NCBI GenBank assembly: GCA_001949185.1
Contig: BDGG01000002.1
Coordinates: forward strand, 7,282,772-7,346,771
Length of the DNA stretch: 64,000 nt
Direction: 5' to 3'
Source of the DNA: Ramazzottius varieornatus
Lineage: Eukaryota > Tardigrada > Eutardigrada > Parachela > Ramazzottiidae
Shown: positions 41,300 through 53,900 of the stretch, piece after piece
Position numbering within the stretch: the first letter of the stretch is position 1
Layout of the letters: every line of letters begins with the position of its first letter
Position numbers and translations under genes: made by a program
The notes under the pieces: model-generated
What the model saw: the letters and a program-made list of their open reading frames with translations, nothing else
Database searches by the model: none
What the model was told of the DNA's origin: nothing

Positions 41300-44200
41300 C
41301 TACTCTGATGGATGGGTGACAGTCATACGAGGAGCAATATTCATACTAATGAGTTCTTGGAACAGCAGCTTACATGCATAAGGCATTCTCACAGTCGACA
41401 CCGATCCCGGTTTCCGGCAGGATGAGCACTCTTCTTTCCACGTGAACAGTCCACACTGGTCACACACCAGTACCTCACATTCATCACTAGCCAACATTAG
41501 TCGCTCATTCAGCAAGGAAGACACACCGTGAGCAATCATACAATCCCTCTCCATTTCCCCCATGCGAAGACCTCCGTCGTGAGCGCGACCTTCCGTGGGC
41601 TGACGAGTTAGCGTCTGTCTCGGACCTTTCGCTCGCGCGTGGATCTTATCAATGACCATGTGCTTCAGTCTCTGATAGAAGAATGGGCCTATAAAAATAT
41701 ACGCTTCTAGAATCTTCCCTGTCACACCGTCTATCATGATCTCTTTTCCCGACTTGTCATATCCGTTGTCCTCCAGAATCTTCATCATCTCTTCCAGCCG
41801 GTCTTCTCCAAACGCCGATCCGTCAAAGACTTTTCCCAGGAGTGCGCCGGCTTTGCTACCCATCAGCTCGCGAAGCAGGCCTACCGTCATACGACTAGGG
41901 ATACCGTGAGGATTCATAATGACATCTGGTCGGATACCGTCCATTGTGAACGGCATGTCTTCTTCCGGAACGATCAGCCCGCAGACACCTTTCTGACCAT
42001 GTCGACTGCTGAACTTATCACCTGAAAAATAAGAGACAAAAGCGAAGTTTTTCTTCTAGACAATGGTCTTACTTTTATCGGAAATGGAAGGCCGGTAAAG
42101 AAAGCGTAGTGCAAGATTGTCATCTTAAGCGGCGCACCCTTCTGCCAATAACAATTGAAAAGTGCGCAACTTGAGATGAAGATCTTGCACGTTTCGTCTG
42201 TCTTTAATACGGTTACACACTAAGTCTTACCTATTTCGGGTATACGTGTCTGTGAAGTTCGAACTTTGATCAGTTGTTCTCTTTCAAACTGCGAGATCAT
42301 GATTTTATCCACATGACAGGGATTCACTTCCTGGAACCTCAACGGGTCCGGTTTATCCACCACCAGTGGTCGACTCATGACACTTCCGGGTGACTGCACC
42401 GTCAAGTCCGTCGTCTGTTGAGCGCCCACCGGCACGTACTTATTCACCAGAATATCCCCCTTCTCCACGTTATACCCCACCCCGATCATCCCATCTGTGT
42501 CCAGTTTCTCTTCTTGCGGATACACCAGCCCCGTCATGGGGTTGACTCTCGCCGGGAACAGCGTCTCTTTCTCCCCAGCTGAGTTCGCTTTGACACTCGT
42601 CTGCAACTTCCTGTACACCGTAGCTCGTTGATAACCTCGTTCCAACGACGCCTTATTCAAGATCAGTGCATCTTCGATATCGTAGGACGTGTACGACATC
42701 ATGGCCACGATCGCGTTCTGACCAGCGGGTAGCTGGTCAAAGCTTGTGATACCAAAGCTCTTCGACTGTACTAATGGTCTCTGAGGGTTCCACGACACTT
42801 GTAAAACTGTATCAATACGATTAGTCTGGTTCGTGGCAATGGCGCCTATGGCTTGTTTGCCCATAGCGCATTGGTATGTGTTACGGGGACTCTGGTTGTG
42901 ATGAGGGAAGGGAATGGTGCCTGCTACAACACCGAGGATAGAGAACGGCGCGATCTCCATGTGGGTGGTGTCGGGTGTGAGTTCGCTTTCGTCGAGTGCT
43001 ATGAGACTATCGTTCAGCTCGTTCACGTCTAGGTACTCGATGAAACCGACTTGGACCAGATCGTCGAAGCCGACCAAGTTGTCGCGGACTGCGTCGACGT
43101 GCTTCTGTTCTATCGGAAGCTGTCCGTGTTCCACTACGAAGTACGGACGCGTCATTCGACCGCCGTCTGTTGAGAATGTCACCGTTCGATGCAAGTCGCT
43201 GCAAAAAGAGAGGGTAAAAAACAGAATATTATGGATATCAAAACTCAGGCAGCCAGGTTAAATTAGATATTGATACCTGACAGCAGCGGAGATAAACTTG
43301 TCGATCTTGCCAATCCTCCTCGCTTGTCTGACAAGTTTGGCGCTTTCCAGAGCGTCTTTCGTATACCCAAAGATACTGCCATTGACGAAGACCGTATAGA
43401 CTTCTCCAGGTGGGTACGTCCACGGCGTCGTACAGACTTCGTGCGCCGCTTTGGTTGTGACGCAAGTCAGGAGCTTTCGTACTTGGTCTTCGGGAGATTC
43501 TTCAGTGAGGTCGCACATCAGCGCCAAGTTCTTCGTCAGCCCACAACCCTCTCCTTCCGGCGTGTCGGACGGGCAGACGATACCGTACTGACTGGCCTGG
43601 ATGGAACGCGGTCCGCTGACTTTGCGACTCTTCTCAAACTGACTTTGAAGCCGAGACATCATGCCCACTGCGGAAACGTAGGATAGTCGGACCAGGACTT
43701 GCGCTACCCCAACCCTGTTCACCTTGAACCGACGAATGTTGAGGTTGCCCGTGTCCAGGAAGTAGTTGAAACCGTGCGTCACCTGGAAAAAATACGGATA
43801 AAAATCCGCAATCTTCAAAATTAGCAATCCTAAACTCACAAACTTTACAAACATGTTAACGAGCCGAAGGGAGCATTCACCTTGTCTTGACGAATGTGAG
43901 CAGTCGGATCAAACTGGCTTGTTCTTGCGCGAGCTTTGAGGTGCTTATCCGCGCGAGTTTTCAGTTCGGTATTTAGCGACTTAATCACATCTTCAAAGAC
44001 CAGCGATAAAATATTCCCGGCTAACTGTAAGCGCTTCACGCCGAAGTGGTCTCTGTCATCCAGCATTTTCGGGTCTTTCTCCACGAGGATGCACCTTCGG
44101 ATCATGTAACTCAAGAAGGCTGCTTTATCATCGAAGTTACCGTTCTTGACCGGGACATGACTGAGGAAGGAGCCTAGCAAGATCTGTGTAACTTCCGCAG

Positions 44201-45294
44201 TCTTTGGCCGTTTATATCCACCCCAACTTGTGATACCGGTCTTCAGGCGAGCAGCGAGATACAGCAAAGCTTCTTCTTTCTTACTTATGTTAAGGCACAG
44301 GAACTCGTCGACGGACAAGGTGAATTTCTCTAACGTCGAGTGCTCCCTTCCAATCCAACCTAGTGCCATGTCGAGGTAGTGGATGCCCATCGCCGCGAAT
44401 ATTACCAGGACGGAAATGTCCTCTTTGAACATGCTGAAACGAACGTAGTAGCATCCGTGCTTCTTTGCGACAGTTGTCCGAGTCTTGTGGTCGTGCGAGA
44501 AACTGACAACGAAACATGTGAGCTGCAATGGAGAAACACCCGTTGGTCCAAGACAAAACAAGGCAAAGCACATGAATCGGACACCCAGAGACTCAAAGCC
44601 CATGACGTTCACCGCAGTGACGTATACAGGTGCAGCCTAGGGGTGGCCGACTTCCTAGGGGTGACCAAGGACCAGTCAACTTCCTTGCTGGACATAAAAG
44701 AATAAGGTTAACTGGTACCTCTTTCTTCGTGTTAAACTCGCAAACTGTCCGATTCTTCATCATCTGTTCTTGCATCAGCACGACTTTCTCCGTTCCTCTC
44801 GCAATGAAGTATCCTCCCGGATCAAGTGGACACTCTTTCGACCTGACGAGCTCTTCGTCCGACCTTCCAGACAGCGTGCACAGCTGACTTCTCAGCATCA
44901 CAGGCATCCGTCCGATCATCACATCCGTCTTCCGCTGCACCGAACTGTTTTGCATGTATCGCATGTTGACCAGGATGGGTGCGGAATAAGTCAGATTACG
45001 CAGCCGGCATTCATTCGGTGTAGTCATGTGCGTCTGTCCCAGTCCATCGTCCACTTGTGGAGCTCCTATTCGGATGCTCTCGTACTCTAGGAACCAGCTG
45101 TTATCTGCATCACTGGTGACGCGCTTGTTGGCTTCGAGGATTTTGGGCATCTCCACGTTAATGAAGTTGTTGTACGAGTCAATGTGCAGCTTTTCCAGGC
45201 CATGATTCCGCAGGAAGTCCTTCACTATCACCCACGTAGCCTTGATCTTCTTCGGCTTCAGCTGCTGGCAATCCTCCATACCCATACACAACAA
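41300..45294 (-). CDS. POLR3B: RNA polymerase III subunit 2 (RPC2)
   Basis: The second-largest catalytic subunit of nuclear RNA polymerase III, which makes tRNAs and 5S rRNA. Five large exons give, in order, [73 protein letters not shown] and [20 protein letters not shown]. Next come [79 protein letters not shown] and [72 protein letters not shown] and [20 protein letters not shown] follow. The C-terminal zinc ribbon ([16 protein letters not shown]) and the RPC2-specific end [17 protein letters not shown] finish at 41300. The RPC2 C-terminus separates it from Pol I and Pol II paralogues. The start is given as the limit of the first open frame; a small upstream exon is possible. Confidence 0.95.
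42127..42172. repeat. AAGTGGCGCACG hairpin element, copy 7
   Basis: AAGCGGCGCACCCTT at 42127 pairs with AAGTGCGCAACTT ending 42172, with a GCCAATAACAAT loop. Outer flanks GCAAGATTGTCATCTT and AAGATCTTGC are inverted. It lies in a POLR3B intron. Confidence 0.7.
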
Positions 45295-45811
45295 TTTCGC
45301 TAAGTTGCTGGGTCGGTTAGTAAAGTATCATCATTCATCAGTTCCTCAACATGATGCGAACTGCTGATGAAAGATTCGACGAAAATAAAATTAAAGTCAA
45401 ATGGATAACGCCGTCGTGACGATAGGAAGCTTGCGTTACGGACCATTTGCGGCTCGACCTGGCACCCCCACGTTTCTAAATTCTAATATGCGCAGCAGTG
45501 TGAATTGATTCGTTGATCACTAGACCTTTGGAACTGTTTGCGTGGTCGTACGGTGTTTTTGCTTGGGATCGAGCAACCAACTTGCCATCTCAAGCAGACC
45601 GAAAATCGTGCTCCGCTTCTTCTCGTTCTTCTCAGAGGTTGATCGCCGCCACCGGGCTGGTCTCTGCTCCTTGTAAACGGCTCCGTATAGTCGGAAGGGA
45701 AACATATCGCTGATTTCGTTGAGCTTGTATGGACTAGACTTGTGGGTTACGCAAAGTTAGGGACATCAACGTGCCGACCTGTTTGTTTGGCTACCGGAAG
45801 TCGAATCATCA
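45295..45811. other. intergenic interval between divergent POLR3B and MRPL44
   Basis: It probably contains both promoters. An ACTTCCGG octamer (reverse orientation) lies at 45795-45802, 10 bp before the MRPL44 ATG. Nothing else was recognised. Confidence 0.4.
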
Positions 45812-47526
45812 TGTCGGGAAGACTATCGGAAGCAGTTATCTTTAGCCTTCGGCAAGCATGCCGACCATTCCGCAGGACGGTCTCTCCATCAGGAGCTATA
45901 GGTACATGTATCTTTCTTGCGAAGTGCTTGTAGTACAGCATTCACCAGTTCGCATTGTGGGATCACTGGGATGTGATGCCGAATACACCGTTATGTTGTA
46001 CCTGTAGGTGCGGTCGCGAAGATCACGCAGTGGCGGATGCTGTCTACCTGCCCGATTCTGCAGTATAAAGCTTTCAGCAAGTACGACGTTATGCGGAGGC
46101 ATGAACTCTACAGAAGAAGGCAAGAAGCTGGTCCCGAACCACTTCGCCATCGGAACGTTCGTCCCAACTGGTAAGTCTGTTTACTCTGTTATGTGGGAGA
46201 ACATATTTTCATGTCTGTGAACGCAGACGTATGCCCGCTCCCGGCGTTGCTTCTGACTCAAGTTATGACCGTAGGAACTATGATGCTGAGACTTTTGCTT
46301 TCGGTGCAAGACTGGGTGAGAATACAACATCGGAAACCTTCCGCCTAGCATTCATCTCTCCCAGCTATACGGAAAGAGAAACTGCTCGCCGACGAGAAGT
46401 TTTTGAAGATGTTGAGACGATTGAAACAACACAAGAAGCTCCAAATAATACGGGCCTCAGAGATTATGGTACATTTCACCTGATTTCGACCGATTTCACA
46501 AATGCAGTACTGTATAGTGGCACAGCCGGAAGTATTGATTGGCGGTTGGACGTATTGCAGGTTCCCAAATCCTTCGGAGGTACATAGCAGCGTTCTGCAG
46601 ATACAACTTCCCTTTCTTCCCTGAGGATGGAATACAGTAAGAAAATTTTCATCGTCTGCTGACCGCTTACCGTACTTCCGATTGACGCAGTCTTTTATAT
46701 AGAGCAATAAGCAACCACATGCAAAGCGAAGCCATCCTGCCAAATATTGCATCCCACCTCGGAATAACAGATCTTGTTCAGTGTGAAGTATGGGATACCT
46801 GTCTTGATTCGTTTTGCCGTTTCTGTGTTCTTAAGAAGACAATAAGTATCTTTTGACTTTTCTTCAGGAATTGCCGGTGTCGAACGCAACGCTGAAGGAC
46901 ACCCTTCTTGCCGTTGTAGGTGCCTTAACAGAAGACTTCGGAAGACCACGCGCTGAAAGTTTCATAAGAGATTTCATCATGACGAGCCTACTGGACGCAG
47001 ACATCAATGTGCTGCTCGACCTCAAAAACCCAATGGAGATAGTAGCTGGAATTCTCGCTCGTGATAGTCGTCCGGAACCGGAAACGCGACTCCTGAGAAA
47101 AGGCGCCGTCGAAACGCCGGAAGCCTACTACTGTATCGGAGTGTATAGTGACAAGAAACTCCTCGGCGAATGTAAGATTGCCTCGATTATCCTAGTTTCC
47201 GTTTCGCTTCGATCCTGGTTCGTGTTTGATTCATGTGCGTTACAGCATTTGGTGAAACCTTGCTTATTGCGGAAGAGATGTCGGCACACAACACGCTACA
47301 TCGGCTTTTCCGGACCGCTATCGGCAGGAGACCGCTTCTGCTCGGAAAGAAGGGTAAAGAAATAGGAAACATTGACGCGTACGCGGAAGTACCGAACCCG
47401 TGGCTGCATGAATGGACAGAGAAAGAATGTATTCGAAGGCTGGCCGCGAGAGCTTCGAAGACTGCAGCAAACCAGCAGCTCGAGGAAGAAACTTCCGGTC
47501 AGCCCAATGCTGTACGGAATCCATGA
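45812..47526 (+). CDS. MRPL44: mitochondrial large ribosomal subunit protein mL44
   Basis: A mitoribosome protein with an RNase III-like fold and a double-stranded RNA-binding domain. ATG 45812 gives an Arg-rich presequence (MSGRLSEAVIFSLRQACRPF) suited to mitochondrial import. The next exon has YKAFSKYDVMRRHELYRRRQ and EPLRHRNVRPN, then RRNYDAETFAFGARLGENTT with FRLAFISPSYTERE, QILRRYIAAFCRYNFPFFPE, AILPNIASHLGI and TLLAVVGALTEDFGRPRAES with FIRDFIMTSLLD. NPMEIVAGILARDSRPEPET, YYCIGVYSDKKLLGE, the dsRBD segment AFGETLLIAEEMSAHNTLHR, and a tail ending at TGA 47524-47526 follow. The FIRDF, NPM and SDKKLI/LGE blocks match mL44 and not ribonuclease III. Six or seven exons. The splice into exon 3 has two candidate acceptors; the one keeping the frame is near 46260. 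Confidence 0.88.
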
Positions 47527-47665
47527 TGTTGACTTCGGCCAGTAAGTCAACCCCAGTCTTTTTAATGAGTCATCCTGTCAATAATACTGTTATGGAAACT
47601 TCCGAAGTAGTAAAGTGTGACGTTCTAAGCAGTATTTACTTTCGAGCGTAAAACACATAACGATA

Positions 47666-50180
47666 TCACTGCATGGCCAGCGAAAACAAAGCCATCATTG
47701 CGGCACTGCAACCAGCAGCAACAGGCATAGTAATTAGCCAACCGAACATAATTTTCCATAGTACTGTCCAGTTTACGTCTTCTCGCTGGGCCCGTCTTAT
47801 CCATCCAACAACAATGACGCTGCCAATGAGACAGTGTGTACTGCTGACGGGAAGTCCCACTTCACTGGCAATGAGTACCGTACATGCGGTACCCAGGCCA
47901 ATGCAGAACCCGCTAAGAGAAAGAAATTCTTGGTCGAGTTAAATAACCAGGTTGGGCGGGAAGGACAATAAACGTCTTTTAGTATCGTACCTGCTAGGCA
48001 GAATAGTCGTTAACGAACTTCCCACCGTTCCTATCACTTGCCGTCCAAGAACACACAGGCCCAGGCTTATTCCCAAAGCCCCGTAAGCCAAAAGCCAAGT
48101 CGGAGCTCTGGCTTCGTCCATGAACCTCTCATTGGCGAAGATTCGCCATATCCCCGCTAATGGACCCACTGTGTTACTATAAGCAGTGACCGTTAAACAC
48201 AAAAGTTCCCCGGAATTACTTAGAAGTGAGCAAGTGATGACCTCACCAGACATCGTTTCCTCCGTGTGCAAAAGCGGTGAAGGAAGCTGTCACAGTTTGC
48301 AGGATCGCGAAAACGGATGCCACTTCCGGCAGATCTTCGTCCCTCTCCCCGTTTCTTTCTTCGTTATCCTAGAACGAAAATATGCTCTTTGAATCTCCAA
48401 ACGACCAAAATTGCCATACTAAAAACGATGAGATCTAACCTGCTCGAAATCCAAGTTTAACTTAAACGGACAGATTCTGCAGAGCAGATTGGAGGAACCT
48501 GCCGCAATTTCCTGACTCGCAGCTCTAGATGTGCTTGTACTATTGCCCGCGCTGGTTGACGCGGGTACGTTTACACAAAGGGAGGCGGACGAAACGGGAT
48601 ACGTCAGGTTCTTGTTGTGTTTGGCTTTTATGCAGACTTCCAAGCTGGGACATGATGAACAACCGCGGGAAGAGGGTTCAGGTGCGGTAGTTGGTGTCGC
48701 TGGAGCACTATCGCAGTTTTCGACGGCGACCACACTTTCATTCGTCTCCGTACTGACTTCGAGGAGGAACTCACTCCTTTCGACTTCCGTCAAAGACTGA
48801 AGCTTCTCTGCACGATGTCTCGCTCTGATACTGTTCCGTTTTGATCGTTGAAGTCCGCCAGTTCGAAGGGAATTATCCGATCCGCGTCTGGGTAGATTCA
48901 TAGTGTCGATGGTTGTATAACTTGTATCGAAACCTGTGATGGTCTTTGACGTGCTGAAAGATACCGTCCGATCTTGGATCTGTCCGGTGATGACAACGGC
49001 ACCTTCTTCGTCTTCCGAGAATGACAGTTGAGTCCTACTTGTTGACTCTTTTGATGGCTCGGGTGTCGTGTGAGAGCGCAAGGAGCGTCGCAGGTTCCTG
49101 ATGAGAAGTGCGTCGCGCTTTTGAGCGGCAATGGTTTCCATGCGGGATCTTTGCCATGGAACAAGGAACACGTGTACACCGAGCCCGATTAGGAGCGCCA
49201 TGGCGAAACTGAGGAGTAGAACTCCCCACCAAGGAATCTTCTCGACAAGTCCGGGAATTATTGTGCCGTACATAAAAATGGACATGACGTTGATAAAGAC
49301 TGTCAGGGCGTGTAAGAAAGGCATGAATTTCAGGGCAGCTTGTTTGGGCTCTTGAGTGTCTAGAATGAAGCGGCGTACGACGACAAATAAGGCACCGGAA
49401 ATTATTCCGGCAAATATGGGCGAGATGAACCAGGAAGAGACGATACGGAGAATACGCCACCAATAGATGCCTTGGTGTGGTCCATGGTTAACCAGAGAGA
49501 ATCCCACGGTAGCCGCGATTATCGCATGAGTTCCTGAAACCGAAAGTCCTAGTGGAGCAACACATACAAGCGAGGGTATTTACAGGTAAAATCTTTTCCC
49601 TACCTGAGACTGGTATTTTCAGGAGTGTTGCGGTGTAGAGCCAAACAGCTGTGCCGATCAAGGAACTTATCTCTCCGTACAACAGCCTTTTCTCCTCGTC
49701 GACTCCTCTGTAGATCGAGAGGTCCACCATGTCCCTCCATATGACGCTTGATACCCTGGTCCCAAGTACGACCGCCCCTACAAAATGATACCGTTTCACC
49801 GTGAAGTTCATCTGGGAACTTTTGAGTGCTACGCTCAAAGGTTCACAGATAGTACTGAGTCGACTTACCCAACGATTCGAAGATGACTGCAAAGGCGCAT
49901 GCTGCTTTCAGGCTCAACACTTTGGATGCGACAACGGGTCCGAATGAGTTCGCCACCTGTCCAGAGTACCAGCTTCAAACACGTTATTACGGTGTTATAG
50001 TCCGTTGCTTGTCTGCAGGGAATTTTATCTTACGTCATTCGCACCTGCAGCAAAGGACATCAGGAAAGCTAGGGTGAAGCCGGCGACCACTATCCAGATA
50101 AGGTCCCAGTTGTATTGCGGGGCCGAGACTGGTGCCGCATGCATGATGTGGTCCAGAATGTTCTCAGTAGCAGGATGCAT
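47666..50180 (-). CDS. SLC20A: sodium-dependent phosphate transporter, PiT/SLC20 family
   Basis: A plasma-membrane Na+/phosphate symporter. ATG 50180 leads to WDLIWIVVAGFTLAFLMSFA and the first PiT signature AAGANDV/ANSFGP, split by an intron. VVASKVLSLKAACAFAVIFE, GAVVLGTRVSSVIWRDMVDL and VGFSLVNHGPHQGIYWWRIL follow, with further membrane helices (FAGIISGALFVVVRRFIL, WWGVLLLSFAMALLIGLG). A long Ser-rich cytoplasmic loop of about 200 residues comes next. The second signature is AFAHGGNDV/NTVGPLAGIW, then GLPVSSTHCLIGSVIVVGWI and a final helix ending SLAMQ-stop at 47666. Both GxNDV(S/A)N signatures and the PVSSTHC motif are intact, so transport is expected. In the second signature the splice gives Cys where other members have Ser. 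It is convergent with MRPL44, 139 bp apart. Confidence 0.95.
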
Positions 50181-50299
50181 TTTTGACGATTATTCCAAGG
50201 CTAGGTCAAGTCTTTCACGCACAACAAAACAATACTTTCCTTTCTAATTTCGTATTATTTAACTACTGATTTCCTTTTCTTTAAGGTGAAGACCGATAA

Positions 50300-50518
50300 T
50301 TAAGCCTCCGCATAAATTAGTCTGATGGTTCCTTGTATGAAAGGTTCCCTGCTGGTCGGTTCATTGAAACCAAGATGCTCATTTACAGTTACTGTGAATC
50401 GCGCGAGTCTTCCGGTTGTCTTCTGGGTACCTTCACCACCTTGGTGCATTACGAACTTGCTGTGGCGAAAACGGAGGATGACTGTTCCATCACCTAGCTC
50501 GCAGCCAGCGGAGGACAT
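50300..50518 (-). CDS. candidate 72-residue protein, unidentified
   Basis: A single-exon ORF starts with ATG 50518 (MSSAGCELGDGTVILRFRHS, then KFVMHQGGEGTQKTTGRL and ARFTVTVNEHLGFNEPTSRE) and ends TAA/TAG-type stop at 50300. Composition is protein-like, with alternating beta-type hydrophobics. It lies 120 bp upstream of SLC20 on the same strand, so it could also be a 5' exon or uORF of that transcript. No family was recognised. The interval 50519-50932 beyond it shows only AT-rich sequence. Confidence 0.35.
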   Translation of the reverse strand: MSSAGCELGDGTVILRFRHSKFVMHQGGEGTQKTTGRLARFTVTVNEHLGFNEPTSREPFIQGTIRLIYAEA

Positions 50519-50932
50519 CTTTTTCGAAAACAATTGTTTATCTGTCTCAGCGTGAAATGTCGTAAAAAATCGTACGCTGAAAGTCGTAACGCAGCAGTAG
50601 TGTTCTCATCAAATCAGCTCCATATAATAGAACCTGACGACATGAGGGGTGTACCACGTACGAGTTTCAGTTTGGGGGATGACTAATGTTTTTGCTGCAA
50701 TATAACAGATAGTTTTGTCGAATAAAAACTTGCACACAGTTTTTCTTCTCGGCGCGAGTGATCAAACACCGAACAATCGAAAACCAAACATTTATATACG
50801 GAATTTTTTAACAGAATTCAAAACGACAACGTGAAATTTTGGTCCACCGGGGTTCAAAAAAAACAAAATTTTAGCTACCATATCTACAAGCGGCTGGAAT
50901 AATTTGGAAAGAACTTCAGAGGTAGAGCCATC

Positions 50933-53900
50933 TCACATACTGGAAGGTTTCATCAGAGCATCCTCATTCATGTCATGGTCGAGAATCTCAAACTCCTTTC
51001 GAAGAAGGATTCCATTCTTGCCGCCTTTATCACAATAGTCCAGAGCCTGCTTCTTTAGACCAATATTGTGCAGATACCGAGCGTATTCGAGGTGGACAGA
51101 TTCTGCAAAAAATAAAACAAAATCACCATCCTCCATCAGGCTCTCGAGTACTTGCATACAGTAAGTTGCGCTACGCATCCGGTATGTCTGTCTGCAGCTG
51201 CATGAAGTTTGGATATGCCATGCGTGCGCGGAAGAGAATACTATTACTATCGTTCGCACACCTGCGTATGCCGGACGTATGATGACTACGTTGTGTCTGT
51301 ATGCAGGTACATGAGACGTCTGCGTATCATTTGAAAACTTACCGCATACTGGCGCATAGTGGTCACTCAAGAATGGACTGGCCACTCCATCCTCCTCGCA
51401 CGCTTTGAGAAACATGACAGCCCGTTCGATGTTGCGAGCGGAAGACATGAGTTCGAAAGCTCGATCCGATGCACCAAAGTGTACACACAATATCAGAGCA
51501 AAGCTTCGGAAGTTAATCTCGGGGGAACACAGGTAGTCCACCCATTTCATAAAGACATCTTTTGATTCGGAGGTCTGGAAGAAGGAGTGTACACTGGCCA
51601 GTACAGCTGCTTCGTTGTACTGACCATACGACTGGAGGTAGCGACATGCATCGGGGACTTTGCCGATGGCGCACAAGATCTCGACGCCATCGGATACATG
51701 AGAAGAACTGGCAATGAGGTGAGTGGCGATGAGCTTGACGGTACTCTGGACGGACTCGGCGTTATTGGAGGATTTCAGGGAAGTTAGTAGGGCAGCTCTA
51801 TGATAGCCAAGAGGGATATGAATTACACTGGCGGACAAACGGGACACAGGCGGTAAAAGAGTCATACTTTAGGCTGTCTTCGTAGTAATGAGGATGACTG
51901 GCATCCATATTCAACAGGTGTTCGACAGCTCTGTCGGACTCGCCTATGGAGACCAAATGCTGGATACACTTGCGAAAGCCATCGCTAGCACTTTCTTGGT
52001 TTGACAATGCTGAGTTGGCGAGGTCGATCTGCAGCGTCTGGAATGGACAAAAGAAGAAAATTCAACACCGTTCTTCAAAGTAAGCTTAGATGGATGCTGT
52101 AACTACCTTGAGTTCTGATCCTGGCAGGAGGACGCTATCTTCGGAATGGCTCAGGTAGTCTTTGAGGATACTGTTCTTGGCTGGAAGACCGCGCATGCAC
52201 GTTTTCCAGAAGTGGTAGTCGCTTTCATCACCCATCAGCAACGCTGCCAGGAAACCCCGATCAACCACGGAGAGGCTTTCAATGGGAGGTAGGTCGTTAT
52301 GAGGTAGCGAGTCCTCTGTATCTTGGTCCAGCAGCACTTGACTTTCTTTCAAGCCAAGCAGCAAACCGGACTTCGCTTTTAGAGCCGTGTGGTGATGCAA
52401 CACATATGGACTGATCTTAGGATCTGCAAAACAGTGCAAAGGTCAGATATAACATCCATCTCAATTTCAAAAACTACACTACGAATTTCTACTATAAAAG
52501 CCTTACCTATCAGAGAACTCTTGGTCAACACAGATGTGCACGTTTGAAAATTTCGACAGTCGTATATCCTGATCATTCCGTCCATACAAGCTAAGGCAAG
52601 GCATGTCGCTGAAACCCAGTCGAGCGAGTTGATCTTGAAGTGTTTGGGCTTCATCATGTTGATCTGTTCCATCTGAAAACACACAAACGGAGAATACTAC
52701 AGCACTAACACACTGATCGAGTACACGGCGGAAGGTTGACTTACCGTTTCGATTTCCCATACGTCGACGCCATCGTTGAACAGGATGGCCGCCCACATGA
52801 TTCGTTCCTTCGGCGAGAACCTGATGGTCTTGATCCATCCACGATTCAGGTTCTTAGTCTCAGCCATACTGTCCGACGGTAGCCACTTGATCAAGCTACC
52901 GTCTACATCGCCCATGATGATCTTGTTCTTCTTCCGGCACATGGTCGTGACATGCCCGATGGTGGTTTGTGTGAAGAACGCCGAGTTCTTGTCCTCATGG
53001 ACGATATTACCCTTTACCTTGTACGCTTGAAACAGACCGTTCATATCCACGAACAGAAGAAGTTCTTGCCGACGTTTCACTTCTTCGAGAAGCATGGTCT
53101 TAGATTCCACAACGCGTACCTAAAGATCAAACCCTTGTGTCAAAGTCGAAACTCAGTAAGCAAACTTGATCAGAGTGTTTTCCCAAGTGGCGCACGTTTT
53201 CGGTGTTACTGACCGAAGCATGCGCAACTTGCAAGAACGATTTTGTCGAGATTGTTTGTCTAGGTCCAATTAAGGAACTGAATTTTCGGAGTTCGTTTTC
53301 ATTCAGAAGACATTGATCTACTGTTTCAGATGAATTTTTCGAAAAACGGAGAAAATCATCTAACCCATTCGGCAGCTGTGGCGTGTGGAACAGAGCGCGG
53401 TCTATGCCAGACCAGGTGTCGGCCGTCAGCGATACTCCATACTTCCGGTGCACCGTTCTTGAAGACGATTACGAAGTGGTCTCTAGAAGGCGAAATCTTG
53501 ATACTTCGGATGGGCGATTCGTCTGTGGCGCCATGCCTTATGACACGAACATCACCAGAGGACAAGTCAATCAGTGATACCTCACACTTGACTAGCGCGC
53601 TAGGTATGCTGGCTTGTGCATAGGAATACACCAACAGAAGCTGTTCCGTCACCCATTCGATTCCCTGAATCGGCAAATTCTGAACGAAAAACTCACCTGC
53701 GAAAAACCAAAAGTTAGAAAACGTGAAAAGTTTGCAAGCTAAAAAAGTTAATTGGACCTCGCCATACATTTGAGCTCGTTGCTCCATACGTCATACAGCT
53801 GGACACACCCCCGACTCGATCCTACCGCTAACAGCTGCTCTTCCCCACCGTTGCTCATACTCCTTGCACTCGCTTGTAATACCAACGGTGGTGGAGGCAA

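Noticed and set aside
44290-44705. Several open frames in both strands over POLR3B exons
   Set aside because: They overlap a clearly identified coding exon in other frames and have no family similarity.
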